Positions 17,737-27,615 of a stretch of 60,697 bases of DNA are shown here, one piece after another; within the stretch, counting starts at the first letter, position 1, and each line of letters opens with the position of its first letter. The stretch comes from Alistipes sp. (GTDB lineage: Bacteria; Bacteroidota; Bacteroidia; Bacteroidales; Rikenellaceae), in contig JAFWYM010000040.1 of assembly GCA_017517705.1 (NCBI GenBank), positions 1-60,697 of the forward strand, in the 5' to 3' direction. The notes beneath the pieces are model-generated. The model made no database searches. It had not been told where the DNA came from and was given only the letters and a program-made list of their open reading frames with translations. The position numbers and the translations under genes are program-made.

Positions 17737-19986
17737 ATGAAGCGACTCGTGTTAACAGTGTTGGCTGCAGCGCTGAGCCTGTGCGCTATGGCTACGGAGC
17801 CAACGAATTATACTAAATATGTCGACCCGTTTATCGGTACGGCCGACTACTCGGCCACGCACCCGGGGGCTGTCGTGCCACACGGTATGATGGCTGCCGT
17901 GCCCTTCAATGTTACGGGCTCGGAGCTCAACCGCTTCGATAAGGATAGCCGCTGGTGGAGTACACCCTACGATGTACGCAATGGATATAGTGTGGGCTTT
18001 GCACATGGTGCTCTGAGTGGTGTCGGCTGTCCGGAGCTGGGTGCAGTCATCACCATGGCAACCACGGGCGATGTCGAGGCGTGCCGCACGAAGCGTGGCT
18101 CGACGTATGTAGATGAGGTGGCGGAGCCGGGCTACTACGCTACGACATACACGCAGTTTGGTGTTCGTGCCGAGGCTACAGCCACGGAGCGTGCCTCGGT
18201 GGAGCGTTATACCTTTGCGGAGGGTGGCCAGGCTAACATCATCGTCGACCTCGGCACGGCACTCTCCAACGAGTCGGGAGCTATGCTTCGCCGTGTGAGC
18301 GACACGGAGATTGAGGGTATGCGCCTCTTGGGTACGTTCTGCTATACGAATCAGGCCGTCTTTCCCATATATTTTGTCGTGCGCCTCTCGCAGCCTGCCG
18401 AGCGCATACGCTACTGGAAGCTGCAACCCGAGATGACGGGTATCGAGGCGGCATGGTCGGGCGATAGTGGAGAGTATAAGGTGTACGAGCGCTACGGTCG
18501 CGAGATTATGGGTGACGATATTGGTGCCATCTTCTCGCTCGGCAACGTGGCTGCAGGTACGGAGGTAGAGGTTAAGGTCGGCATATCGTACACCTCTATC
18601 GAAAATGCGCGTAAGAACCTCGATGCGGAGGTTGGTGCCAAGAGTTTCGATAAGGTGCGTAGCGAGGCGCAGGCGCGATGGAACGAGATGCTCGGCCGCA
18701 TACGTGTAGAAGGTGGCACGGAGGCAGATAAGACAATCTTCTATACGGCGCTATACCATGCACTGCTGCACCCGAATGTTGTGAGTGATGTCAATGGCGA
18801 ATATCCTACCATGGAGTCGTCGGCAACGGGTGTTGCCACGGGTTATGAGCGCTATACGGTATTCTCGTTGTGGGACACCTACCGCAATGTACACCAGCTG
18901 CTTACGCTTGTATATCCCGAGGTGCAGAGCGATATGCTTAACTCCATGGTCGAGATGTCGAAGGAGTGGGGCTGGCTGCCACGCTGGGAGCTCTACGGTC
19001 GCGAGACCTTCACCATGGAGGGCGACCCCGCCATCCCTGTTATTGTCGACAGCTACCTCAAGGGTATTCGTGACTTCGACGTTGAGGCTGCCTATGCTGC
19101 GATGAAACGCTCAGCCACGACCGAGGGAAAGCATAATGTCATACGCCCCGATATAGACCCATACGTCGAGCGTGGATATATCCCCGTGGGACTCTTCGCA
19201 CAGGATATGTCGGGCGACAACTCTGTCTCGCACGCCTTGGAGTACTACGTTGCGGATAATGCTCTTCAGACCTTCGCCCGCGAGATGGGCGACGAGGCTC
19301 TGGCCTGCGAGATGGAGCGTCGTGCCGGTGGCTGGCGTAACTACTACTCGAAGGCCGATGGTGCCATGCGACCCATAGGTGATGATGGCAACTATGTCGG
19401 AGAGTTTGACCCTACGGCGGGTGCTAACTTCTCCAATACCATAGGCTTCCATGAGGGCAGCTCGTGGAATTATACCTTCTTCGTGCCCCACGACATCGAG
19501 GGGTTGATAAAGGCTATGGGTGGCGCAAAGCGCTTCGTGGATAAGCTGCGTATGGTCTTTGATGAGGGCCATTACGACCCCACGAACGAGCCCGATATTG
19601 CCTACCCCTACCTCTTCAGCCGCGTGAAGGGTAGCGAGCACCTCACACAGAGGTATGTCAAGCAGCTTCTTGACGAGAACTACACCACCGCGCCCGACGG
19701 TTTGCCCGGTAACGACGACACGGGCACGATGTCTACGTGGGCTATATTCTCGATGATGGGCTTCTATCCCGACTGCCCGGGCGAGCCATACTATACGATA
19801 ACCACGCCACGCTTCGAGCGTGTGGAGATAGATACCCGTGAGGGTGTGCTCACGATAGTGAAGCAGGGCGAGGGCGACTACATTGAGCCCAATGGCATAA
19901 TGCTCGGCGACAAGCGCATCAAGCGCTATCGCATATCGCACGACGAACTGATGAAAGCAAAGGAACTAAAATTTAAAACATACTAA
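17737..19986 (+). CDS. Glycoside hydrolase family 92 alpha-mannosidase (first copy)
   Basis: 749 residues. Signal peptide MKRLVLTVLAAALSLCAMA, probably cleaved after AMA, placing the enzyme in the periplasm or at the surface. GH92 enzymes are calcium-dependent inverting alpha-mannosidases acting on N-glycans and yeast mannans. Seen are YVDPFIGTADYSATHPGA, the acid-bearing HEGSSWNYT (E573) and GNDDTGTMSTW (D660, D661), the usual site of the base. The loop that is GNEPSHH in the second copy reads TNEPDIAYPY here, so linkage preference may differ. ATG at 17737 is preferred over TTG at 17731. It begins 2 bases after the GH97 stop. Confidence 0.93.
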   Translation: MKRLVLTVLAAALSLCAMATEPTNYTKYVDPFIGTADYSATHPGAVVPHGMMAAVPFNVTGSELNRFDKDSRWWSTPYDVRNGYSVGFAHGALSGVGCPELGAVITMATTGDVEACRTKRGSTYVDEVAEPGYYATTYTQFGVRAEATATERASVERYTFAEGGQANIIVDLGTALSNESGAMLRRVSDTEIEGMRLLGTFCYTNQAVFPIYFVVRLSQPAERIRYWKLQPEMTGIEAAWSGDSGEYKVYERYGREIMGDDIGAIFSLGNVAAGTEVEVKVGISYTSIENARKNLDAEVGAKSFDKVRSEAQARWNEMLGRIRVEGGTEADKTIFYTALYHALLHPNVVSDVNGEYPTMESSATGVATGYERYTVFSLWDTYRNVHQLLTLVYPEVQSDMLNSMVEMSKEWGWLPRWELYGRETFTMEGDPAIPVIVDSYLKGIRDFDVEAAYAAMKRSATTEGKHNVIRPDIDPYVERGYIPVGLFAQDMSGDNSVSHALEYYVADNALQTFAREMGDEALACEMERRAGGWRNYYSKADGAMRPIGDDGNYVGEFDPTAGANFSNTIGFHEGSSWNYTFFVPHDIEGLIKAMGGAKRFVDKLRMVFDEGHYDPTNEPDIAYPYLFSRVKGSEHLTQRYVKQLLDENYTTAPDGLPGNDDTGTMSTWAIFSMMGFYPDCPGEPYYTITTPRFERVEIDTREGVLTIVKQGEGDYIEPNGIMLGDKRIKRYRISHDELMKAKELKFKTY

Positions 19987-19989
19987 TCT

Positions 19990-22176
19990 ATGAGAACAAC
20001 AAAACTACTACTACTTATGGTTGTCGCGGCCCTTGTTGCAGGCTGTTCGGAGACAACCCCCGAGCGCGACTATGCTGCTCTGGTAAATCCTAAGATTGGC
20101 TCTGGTGGTCACGGCCACGTATTCGTAGGTGCCAACGTCCCCTTTGGTATGACACAGGTGGGCCCCACAAGCATCTCACAGGAGTGGGACTGGTGCTCGG
20201 GCTACCACGACTCGGAGAATAGCGTCATAGGCTTCTCGCATACCCACCTCTCGGGTACGGGTTGTGGCGACCTCTTCGACATCACGCTCATGCCCGTCAC
20301 GGGCGAGGTGACCTATGGTCGCGGACGTCTTGGCGACTACTCTACGGGCTTCTGGTCGGAGGCTGACCGCACGAGGGAGGTTGTCGAGCCGGGTTACTAC
20401 GCTGTGCCCCTTACGCGCTACAATATCGTTGCCGAGATGACGGCTACGGAGCGTGGCGGTCTGCACCGCTACACCTTCCCTGCAAGTGAAGAGGCGGCTA
20501 TCATCCTCGACCTCGTGCATGGTGGCTGCTGGGATCGCCCCGAGGATCTCTACGCTGAGGCTGTAGGCAATAACCGCGTGGAGGGTCACCGCCACAGCTA
20601 TGGCTGGGCTAACTTCCAGAAGGTATACTTCGTTGCGGAGTTCTCTAAGCCCTTCGACTCTTTCGAGCCTATCGGCGAGGATAACTTCTACTATCGCCTG
20701 AACTTCAAGACCACCGAGGGTGAGCAGATAGGCGTTAAGGTGGCGCTCTCGTCGACAAGCATCGAGGGCGCACGAAAGAACTTCGATGCCGAGGTTAAGG
20801 ATGCAGAGTTTGATGCTGTGTGCAAGGAGGCGTATAAGAAGTGGAACGACGAGATACGAAAGATACGCATCGAGGGTGCCACACCCGAGCAGGAGGAGAT
20901 ATTCTATACCGCGATGTACCACATGTACATTGCTCCGTCGCTCTTCTCGGATGTCGACGGCACATACCGTGGTGCCGACCAGGAGATTCATCAGAATCCC
21001 GGTCACGACACCTACACAACCTTCTCGTTGTGGGATACCTACCGCGCGAAGCTCCCGCTGATGACCATCACACACCCCGAGCGTATGGACGATGTCATCA
21101 ATACGATGATTAATCTGTGCGACGAGCAGGGCTTCCTACCGATTTGGCACCTTTGGGGCTGGGATAATGGTTGTATGGTAGGCTCTCCGGGTATCATCGC
21201 TGTGTCGGATGCCGTAGCCAAGGGCATTGAGGGTGTCGATGCAGAGCGTGCATGGAAGGCTATACATAAGTCATATATGCACGACATGCGCGGTGGCAAG
21301 TATCGTAAGGAGTATGGCTATATGCCTAACGACCTTCAGGCCGAGTCTATAGCCCACGATATGGAGTTTGCCATAGCCGATGCTGCGGCTTTGGAGGTGG
21401 CTAATATGCTTGGCAAGAGCGAGGATGCCGCCTACCTCGAGAAGCGTAGCCACTCGTGGCTCAACTACTTCGACCACACTACGGGCTTTGTGCGCGGTAA
21501 GTCGTCTACGGGCCAGTGGCGCGAGGATTTTAATCCATTCAATGCTTCGCGTATAGCCAACGAGTACTGCGAGGGTAACGCTTGGCAGTATACATGGTTG
21601 GTGCCCCACGACCTCGACTTGTTGGTTGAGTGCTTCGGTAGCGTGGAGGCAACCATCGAGCGCCTCGACGGCCTCTTCACGGCAGACACGAAGATGGAGG
21701 GCGAGGATGTTACACCCGACATCTCGGGACTCATCGGACAATATGTCCACGGCAACGAGCCGAGCCACCATATCATATACTTCTACACGATGCTTGGCGA
21801 GCCCTGGAAGGGTGCCGACCGCCTCTACGAGGTTATGGATACTATGTACTCGACCGCTGTCGATGGTCTCTCGGGTAATGAGGATGTAGGCCAGATGTCG
21901 GCGTGGTACGTGATGTCGACACTCGGCTTCTACCCCGTGGAGCCCGCCTCGGGTAAGTATGTCCTTGGCGTGCCTATGGTCGCCCGCGCTGAGGTCGATG
22001 TCGAGGGTGGCATCTTTACCGTTGTGCGCGAGGGTTACACCGAGGAGGCTCGCTATGTGCAGAGCGTAGAGCTCAACGGCAAGCCCCTGGAGCGTAACTA
22101 CATCACCCACGACGAGATTATCGCGGGTGGTGAGCTGAAGTTTGTGATGGGTACGGATAAGGTAAAGTGGTATTAA
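19990..22176 (+). CDS. Glycoside hydrolase family 92 alpha-1,2-mannosidase, lipoprotein (second copy)
   Basis: 728 residues with a lipoprotein signal (MRTTKLLLLMVVAALVAGC; anchored Cys19), so membrane-attached, unlike the preceding copy. Family motifs: VNPKIGSGGHGHVFVGANVP, EGNAWQYTWLVPHD (E528), GNEPSHH at 588-594 and GNEDVGQMSAWYV (629 onward). GNEPSHH matches the loop found in alpha-1,2-specific members, so this specificity is suggested. It starts 3 bases after the previous stop. With GH97 and the other GH92 it forms a glycan-trimming set, but no SusC/SusD pair or regulator accompanies them. Confidence 0.94.
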   Translation: MRTTKLLLLMVVAALVAGCSETTPERDYAALVNPKIGSGGHGHVFVGANVPFGMTQVGPTSISQEWDWCSGYHDSENSVIGFSHTHLSGTGCGDLFDITLMPVTGEVTYGRGRLGDYSTGFWSEADRTREVVEPGYYAVPLTRYNIVAEMTATERGGLHRYTFPASEEAAIILDLVHGGCWDRPEDLYAEAVGNNRVEGHRHSYGWANFQKVYFVAEFSKPFDSFEPIGEDNFYYRLNFKTTEGEQIGVKVALSSTSIEGARKNFDAEVKDAEFDAVCKEAYKKWNDEIRKIRIEGATPEQEEIFYTAMYHMYIAPSLFSDVDGTYRGADQEIHQNPGHDTYTTFSLWDTYRAKLPLMTITHPERMDDVINTMINLCDEQGFLPIWHLWGWDNGCMVGSPGIIAVSDAVAKGIEGVDAERAWKAIHKSYMHDMRGGKYRKEYGYMPNDLQAESIAHDMEFAIADAAALEVANMLGKSEDAAYLEKRSHSWLNYFDHTTGFVRGKSSTGQWREDFNPFNASRIANEYCEGNAWQYTWLVPHDLDLLVECFGSVEATIERLDGLFTADTKMEGEDVTPDISGLIGQYVHGNEPSHHIIYFYTMLGEPWKGADRLYEVMDTMYSTAVDGLSGNEDVGQMSAWYVMSTLGFYPVEPASGKYVLGVPMVARAEVDVEGGIFTVVREGYTEEARYVQSVELNGKPLERNYITHDEIIAGGELKFVMGTDKVKWY

Positions 22177-22185
22177 AGTGGCTGT

Positions 22186-22220
22186 GCGTGCAAGTACTTA
22201 ATTTATAAGCGCTTGCACGC
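22186..22220 (+). terminator. Hairpin after the GH92 operon
   Basis: GCGTGCAAG (22186-22194) pairs with CTTGCACGC (22212-22220) around a 17-base AT-rich loop. It starts 10 bases past the stop codon. There is no clear T run, so termination strength is uncertain. Confidence 0.5.
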
Positions 22221-22245
22221 TGATGCTTAAATTAGTTGGTAAAAG

Positions 22246-22277
22246 TTGTACGATTTGAGCGAAAGTTTGTACATTTG
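22246..22277 (+). promoter_or_regulatory. Promoter of the yitT-type gene
   Basis: TTG at 22246-22248, 21 bases, TACATTTG at 22270-22277. The start codon is at 22342, leaving a leader of about 58 bases. Confidence 0.5.
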
Positions 22278-22341
22278 CGCCGCAAAATTGGATTATTATA
22301 TAGTGACGCTAACTGCTAAACTTATTTAACATTGTTTGGAT

Positions 22342-23310
22342 ATGGGTATTAAGATCTCATCTCGTGACATTCTTATCGGCATCAAGGAGTATTTCTTGAT
22401 GACCTTCGGTATGTTCTGCTACGCCTTCGGCTGGCTTATCTGCGTTCTCCCCGCAGGTGGTATGGGTGGTGGTGCTGCAGGTTTGGCAACAATCATCAAC
22501 GCCATCCTCCCTGCAAACATCGCATCGTTCTTTACCATCGGTACGCTGGTATTCATCATCAACGTCATACTCCTTGTCTTGGGTGTTATGATTGTTGGTT
22601 GGAAGTTCGGTATAAAGACCCTCTACTGTATCTTTACGATGTCTATCATGTTCAACATCGTTGAAGCCTCTGTTCCTCAGGACTTGATGGTTAAGATGAT
22701 GGCAGAGGTTGATGCCAACAACTTGTTACTCGTTGTTGCGGGTGCTGCATCGTGCGGTCTGGGTATCGCCGTGGCATTTATGCAGGGAGGCTCGACAGGA
22801 GGTACCGACATTGTGGCGATGATCATCAATAAGTACCGCACCGTAAGCTACGGCCGCGTATTGCTTATGACCGACTGCGGTATCCTTATCTCGTCGCTCT
22901 TCTTAACTACGACAATCACCGTGTTGGGTAACGACATCGTCATCGAGCCCTTTTCGTCGTTGGCGTATGCCCGTGTGATCTACGGATTCATCATGATTGC
23001 CGTCATCGGCTACACCGTGGACTTCGTGCAGTCGGGCAACCAGCAATCTAACCAGATTCTTATCTTCAGCAAGGACTTTGAGCAGGTGGCCGAGGCTATC
23101 AACACCAAGGCTCACCGCGGTGCTACGCTTATCGACACTATGGGTTGGTACACAAAGACCCCCTCGAAGGCCGTTATGGTTGTATGCCGTAAGCGCGACA
23201 CCTCGTCTATCCTGAAGCTCGTAAAGGAGGTAGACCCCAACGCCTTCCTCACGGTAGGCTCTGTTATGGGTGTCTATGGTCAGGGCTTCGATGCCCTCAA
23301 TAAGGCGTAG
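22342..23310 (+). CDS. YitT-family membrane protein (DUF2179 C-terminus)
   Basis: 322 residues. Five or six hydrophobic helices fill the first two thirds (for example FGMFCYAFGWLICVLPAGGMGGGA and LLVVAGAASCGLGIAVAFMQGGSTGG), with the repeated G-rich loops of the YitT family. The final 85 residues are a soluble DUF2179-like domain (QILIFSKDFEQVAEAINTKAHRGATLID, VCRKRDTSSILKLVKEVDPNAF). The transported substrate is not known for the family. ATG at 22342 is preferred over the TTG at 22336. priA follows 34 bases later. Confidence 0.9.
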   Translation: MGIKISSRDILIGIKEYFLMTFGMFCYAFGWLICVLPAGGMGGGAAGLATIINAILPANIASFFTIGTLVFIINVILLVLGVMIVGWKFGIKTLYCIFTMSIMFNIVEASVPQDLMVKMMAEVDANNLLLVVAGAASCGLGIAVAFMQGGSTGGTDIVAMIINKYRTVSYGRVLLMTDCGILISSLFLTTTITVLGNDIVIEPFSSLAYARVIYGFIMIAVIGYTVDFVQSGNQQSNQILIFSKDFEQVAEAINTKAHRGATLIDTMGWYTKTPSKAVMVVCRKRDTSSILKLVKEVDPNAFLTVGSVMGVYGQGFDALNKA

Positions 23311-23344
23311 ACCCTGGGTCTAAGCCCTAAATAAGACTGCTGCG

Positions 23345-25597
23345 ATGTTGTACGCACAGGTAGTTCTGCCCTTGGCGCAGCCTATGTATACCTTCTCGTT
23401 CGACGAGGGGCTGGCTGTGGGGGTGGGCGATGCTGTGGTTGTGCAATTTGGCAGCAGTCGTTTTTATACGGGCATAGTGTGGAGCATAAGCCCCACCAAG
23501 CCCGACTATCCGCGCATCAAACCTATACTGCGAAAGCTATACTCAGCGCCACTTCTAAGTACCGAGGCGCAGCGTCTGTGGGAGTGGATGGCGGAGTATT
23601 ATATGTGTACCATAGGCGAGGTTATGCGTATGGCGCTACCCTCGTTGGCTAAGCCCTCGGCATCCTCCCTCGCGGAGCTCGATGAGCGTAGCATAGAGCC
23701 TCCCATGGAGAGCTTTGTGGCTCTTGGCGAGGCGCTGCGCACGGAGGAGGCCCTTGCCGAGTATGTAGCGTCACATGAGCGCCGTGCGCCACGCCGCACC
23801 CGACTCCTGGATAGCATCGCTCTTCTTGCTCTTGAATGTCGTAGCGAGGATGGCTTCGTGCCGCGCCGTCTGGTGGATGCCACGGCGGAGCAACTTGCCG
23901 ACCTTCGGAGGCGCGGATTGATAGTCGCGGAGCAACGTGTGGTGACGCGCGACGGTGGTGGCGATAAGTTTCTGTTGCCCGTGCTGTCGGATGCTCAGCA
24001 CCGAGCCCTGCAATCTATTCGTGCGGCTCATGACGAGGGTAGGGTGGCACTCCTGCATGGTGTCACGGGCTCGGGTAAGACGGAGATATATATCCACCTT
24101 ATCGCCGAGCAGTTAGCCCGTGGTGGCGATGTGCTGGTGCTTGTCCCCGAGATAGTCATCACCTCGCAGCTCATTGAGCGCCTCGAGCGTATCTTCGAGG
24201 GTCGCACGACGACATACCATTCGCGTCTCACGCCCTTGCGTCGCGGGCAGACATTCCTGCGCCTGGCGTTGTCGTGTGGTGGCGAGCTTGTTGTAGGTGT
24301 CCGCTCGTCGCTATTTTTGCCACTGCATCGCGGGGCTCTTGTCATCGTCGACGAGGAGCACGATCCGAGCTATAAGCAGAGCGACATGCAGCCACGCTAT
24401 AATGCCCGCGATGTGGCCGTAGTGATGGGTAAGATGCTTGGTGCGCGCGTATTGCTCGGTAGCGCCACACCTGCCCTCGAGAGCTATGTAAATGCTCTGA
24501 AGGGTAAGTATGCCTACGTGGAACTCACGGAGCGCTGGGGCCCAAGCATCCTCCCGGAGGTTGTCGTCTCGGACACGATACGTGCTGTTAAGCGTGGCGA
24601 GCGTAAGACTCACTTCAATTTCGATCTTTTGCGCCTTGTGCGTAGCTCGCTCGAGGCTGGCCAGCAGGCTATACTCTTCCAAAACCGACGTGGCTATGCC
24701 CCCTATATACAGTGTCGTACGTGTGGCTACTCGCCACGCTGCCCGCACTGCAACGTGACACTCACCGAGCACCGCACAACGCGACGTATGGAGTGCCACT
24801 ATTGTGGCTATACGATGGAGCGCCCCACGGTATGTCCCAACTGCGAGACACAGGATATTACGACGATGGGCTTCGGCACGGAGAAGGTCGAGGAGGAGAT
24901 TACGCGCCTCTTTCCCGAGGCACGTGTCGAGCGTCTCGATGGCGACACATCGACATCGGAGCGCGCCTTTAAGCGTATCGTCACGCGCTTCGAGCGTGGC
25001 GAGGCCGACATCCTCGTAGGCACGCAGATACTAACCAAGGGCTTCGACTTTGGCGGTGTTACGACCGTGGGCATCCTAAATGCCGACAATCTGCTCTCGA
25101 CGCCCGATTTTCGCGCCTCGGAGCGTGCCTTCCAACTTATGATGCAGGTGGCGGGACGTGCCGGCAGGCGCAACGACCGTGGGCGCGTGGTAATACAGAC
25201 GTCGCAGCCCAAACATCCTGTGATTCGATATGTCGCCTCGGGCGACTACCACGCCATGGCACGTGCCGAGCTCCACGAACGTGAGACCTTCTGTTACCCT
25301 CCCTATGCCCACCTTATACGACTACTCCTCAGCCATGAGGATTATGCCCTGTTGCGCTATGCCTCACATGCCCTTGCTGAGGCGCTGCGCAAGAGATTCG
25401 GTGCAAGGGTTATGGGGCCCGTGTCGGCGACTGTGGAGATGCTTCGCGGTGAGCATCGCAGCGAGATAATGCTTAAGATTGAGTCGGGAGCATCGCTGGC
25501 AAAGGCGCGACGACTGCTAAGGGAGGCGATGACGGTACTCGAGGATGATGCTAAGTATAAGAGTGTCAAGTTAAAGGTAGATGTCGATGCTTCGTAG
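23345..25597 (+). CDS. priA: Primosomal protein N' (replication restart helicase)
   Basis: PriA reloads the replicative helicase at collapsed forks. 750 residues: N-terminal 3'-DNA-binding region (YAQVVLPLAQPMYTFSF), Walker A GVTGSGKT at 239-246, DEEHD at 336-340, and eight cysteines from C457 to C500 (CRTCGYSPRCPHC, CHYCGY, CPNC) that bind two zinc ions. Helicase motifs GFGTEKVEEE and QVAGRAGRRN follow. All family landmarks are intact. The last 17 bases overlap the comF gene. Confidence 0.97.
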   Translation: MLYAQVVLPLAQPMYTFSFDEGLAVGVGDAVVVQFGSSRFYTGIVWSISPTKPDYPRIKPILRKLYSAPLLSTEAQRLWEWMAEYYMCTIGEVMRMALPSLAKPSASSLAELDERSIEPPMESFVALGEALRTEEALAEYVASHERRAPRRTRLLDSIALLALECRSEDGFVPRRLVDATAEQLADLRRRGLIVAEQRVVTRDGGGDKFLLPVLSDAQHRALQSIRAAHDEGRVALLHGVTGSGKTEIYIHLIAEQLARGGDVLVLVPEIVITSQLIERLERIFEGRTTTYHSRLTPLRRGQTFLRLALSCGGELVVGVRSSLFLPLHRGALVIVDEEHDPSYKQSDMQPRYNARDVAVVMGKMLGARVLLGSATPALESYVNALKGKYAYVELTERWGPSILPEVVVSDTIRAVKRGERKTHFNFDLLRLVRSSLEAGQQAILFQNRRGYAPYIQCRTCGYSPRCPHCNVTLTEHRTTRRMECHYCGYTMERPTVCPNCETQDITTMGFGTEKVEEEITRLFPEARVERLDGDTSTSERAFKRIVTRFERGEADILVGTQILTKGFDFGGVTTVGILNADNLLSTPDFRASERAFQLMMQVAGRAGRRNDRGRVVIQTSQPKHPVIRYVASGDYHAMARAELHERETFCYPPYAHLIRLLLSHEDYALLRYASHALAEALRKRFGARVMGPVSATVEMLRGEHRSEIMLKIESGASLAKARRLLREAMTVLEDDAKYKSVKLKVDVDAS

Positions 25598-26300
25598 GTT
25601 GTCTGCCGCTATAGGCTCACTCCTCTTTCCGCGGCGCTGTGTCGCGTGTGGTGAGTATCTGACGAAGGATATGCACGGTATATGTGTGCGTTGTCGCTAC
25701 GAGATACCGCTCACGAACTACTGGAAGATGGCGGATAATCCCGTGAAGGAGCGCTTTGCGGGCATTGTACCTATTGCCGAGGGTTCGGCCCTCTTCTTCT
25801 ACGCGGGGCATAGCCTCTGGCGCACCCTCGTCCACAAATTTAAGTATGGAGGTCACTGGCATATAGCACGCACCATGGGTCGCTGGTATGGCTCGGAGCT
25901 TCGTAGCTCGGGACGCTATGACGATGTGGATATTGTCGTGCCCATACCCCTGCACCCTGTGAAGATGCTTAGGCGCGGTTATAACCAGTCGGCATACGTC
26001 GCCGAGGGTATAGCCGAGGCTATGGGCCTGAGTGTTGTGCGCGGTGTCGTCTATCGTCGTAGGAATAACCCCTCGCAGGCGCGACGACATACAGCCGAGC
26101 GCTGGCAGAATATCGAGGGTCTCTTTGGCGTGCGCCACCCTGAGCGCCTGAGAGACAAACATATACTCTTGGTCGATGATGTGCTCACGACGGGCGCTAC
26201 GATGACCGAGGCGATACGTTCCATCCTCGAGGCGGCGCCTGAGTGTCGTATTTCGGTGGCTACGCTGGCCGTCACGCGCCATATCACGCCGATACGTTAG
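25581..26300 (+). CDS. comF: ComF-family phosphoribosyltransferase-like protein
   Basis: 239 residues. A zinc-finger-like start (CVACGEYLTKDMHGICVRC) is followed by a phosphoribosyltransferase fold with VPIPLHPVKMLRRGYNQS and the PRPP motif ILLVDDVLTTGATMTE. ComF/ComFC relatives take part in DNA uptake in competent bacteria; in Bacteroidales the role is not established. Possible starts are 25581 and 25587, both inside the end of priA, so translation is likely coupled. Its stop codon overlaps that of the convergent phosphoesterase gene. Confidence 0.9.
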   Translation: MSMLRRLSAAIGSLLFPRRCVACGEYLTKDMHGICVRCRYEIPLTNYWKMADNPVKERFAGIVPIAEGSALFFYAGHSLWRTLVHKFKYGGHWHIARTMGRWYGSELRSSGRYDDVDIVVPIPLHPVKMLRRGYNQSAYVAEGIAEAMGLSVVRGVVYRRRNNPSQARRHTAERWQNIEGLFGVRHPERLRDKHILLVDDVLTTGATMTEAIRSILEAAPECRISVATLAVTRHITPIR

Positions 26301-27463
26301 CTCCCCACAATGTGTCTAAATACTCGGCCGAAGCGGTCGGTGGCAATAATAGTAATTTCGCTATTTTGCGTTGTGCGACGACAGCGGAAATAGTGCTTGT
26401 GCGGGTAGGCTGAGCGACGTAGACGTGCCATGATAATCTCGCTATAGTCGGCCTCCGTCTCGACGTAGTGCATATAGTCGGGATCGACAATTTCGATCTG
26501 CTCCATCTGTCCCATCATCACACCATCCTCAAGCCACTCCACGCGCCACATGCTGTCCCAGCCGATAATCTTGGCTACGACCCACTCCTCGTGCTCCGCA
26601 ACAAGACCTTCATTCCACGCAACAATCTGATAATCTTTCTCTTCTCGTAAGATGCGGTGCTGCCACGACCATGCCCCGTTGCGCTCCTCGATGCAAAAGA
26701 CGCCACGTGGCGTGCCATCGGAGCATAGTGGTGCAAACCATAGGTTGCCATTGACCTGAGCTACGCTATGTTCGATGATGCGTGGTGAGATGTCTGCCGT
26801 GGCATGACGGTGACGATGGCCGGTGATGAAGTGTAACTCTCTATCTCCTACAATATCAACTATTTCGTTGGCGTAGTCGAGCATTTCGCCCTTGCGGAAG
26901 TTCATCGCGGGGGCGTGCATTGCTATTGCTATGCGCTGCTCGGGGTCGACCCTGCGTATATCGCGACGCAGCCAGCGTAGCTGCTTGCGGTCGATGTCGA
27001 TGGTGTAGTTGTCGTGGTCGCTGTAGCAGATGTTGTCGAGTGCCACAAAGTGGGTGTCGCCAAGCGTGAACGAGTAGTATCTGCGACCAAACACAGCCTC
27101 GTAATACCGCTCGGCAACGCGCTCATTGTTAGATATATCGGCAGGGTGGTCGTGGTTGCCAACAACGGCATAGAGGGGTACGCCGAGGCTCTCGAACATA
27201 CGCTTTACGCGGGGCAAAAACTCCATGGTGTCCCATACGATGTCGCCCGTAAGGAGTATGGCTGTGGGGTAGCCCGTGGCGATGTACTCCTCGACGATGG
27301 TGCCGATGTGTGGGATTATATCCCTCTCGAGGCGCGTGATTTGCTCCTCGGTTTGGGGCTGAGGGTCGCCCACGACAATGAGGTTGAAGCCACGACCCTC
27401 GGCACGACAATCGATACACGGAAGGGTGGCGACGAGGAGTATGATGAGGAGTATTCGTCTCAT
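26297..27463 (-). CDS. Secreted calcineurin-like metallophosphoesterase
   Basis: 388 residues with a signal peptide (MRRILLIILLVATLPCIDCRA). The two-metal phosphoesterase motifs are all present: VVGDPQP, LTGDIVWD, VVGNHDHP, MHAPAMNF and TGHRHRH. A C-terminal beta domain of about 150 residues (from VNGNLWFAPLCSDG) resembles the extra domain of periplasmic Bacteroidetes phosphoesterases. The substrate is unknown. It converges on comF; the TAA and TAG stop codons share two bases, leaving no room for a separate terminator. Confidence 0.9.
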   Translation of the reverse strand: MRRILLIILLVATLPCIDCRAEGRGFNLIVVGDPQPQTEEQITRLERDIIPHIGTIVEEYIATGYPTAILLTGDIVWDTMEFLPRVKRMFESLGVPLYAVVGNHDHPADISNNERVAERYYEAVFGRRYYSFTLGDTHFVALDNICYSDHDNYTIDIDRKQLRWLRRDIRRVDPEQRIAIAMHAPAMNFRKGEMLDYANEIVDIVGDRELHFITGHRHRHATADISPRIIEHSVAQVNGNLWFAPLCSDGTPRGVFCIEERNGAWSWQHRILREEKDYQIVAWNEGLVAEHEEWVVAKIIGWDSMWRVEWLEDGVMMGQMEQIEIVDPDYMHYVETEADYSEIIMARLRRSAYPHKHYFRCRRTTQNSEITIIATDRFGRVFRHIVGS

Positions 27464-27532
27464 AGGAATATGGTCTTTTTATCTTTTCTTAGCGTTCTCT
27501 TTAGCACCGTCGTTGGTGCTCAATATCGCTCG

Positions 27533-27562
27533 CAAAGATAGTGCATAGCAGAGAATTTGCAA
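27533..27562 (-). promoter_or_regulatory. Promoter of the phosphoesterase gene
   Basis: Minus strand TTG (27562-27560), 19 bases, TATCTTTG (27540-27533), about 70 bases before the ATG. Confidence 0.55.
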
Positions 27563-27615
27563 GATGAGGACGATAAAAAGTTCGCGCACGTATACGCGAG
27601 GAACAAAAATTTTGC

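Noticed and set aside
15920-22110. Long minus-strand frames (276-346 residues) opposite the GH97 and GH92 genes
   Set aside because: Each lies entirely within a well-supported glycosidase gene, has no start context and resembles no protein family.
15782-22176. Calling the glycosidase cluster a polysaccharide utilisation locus
   Set aside because: No SusC, SusD or sensor-regulator gene is present in or next to it.
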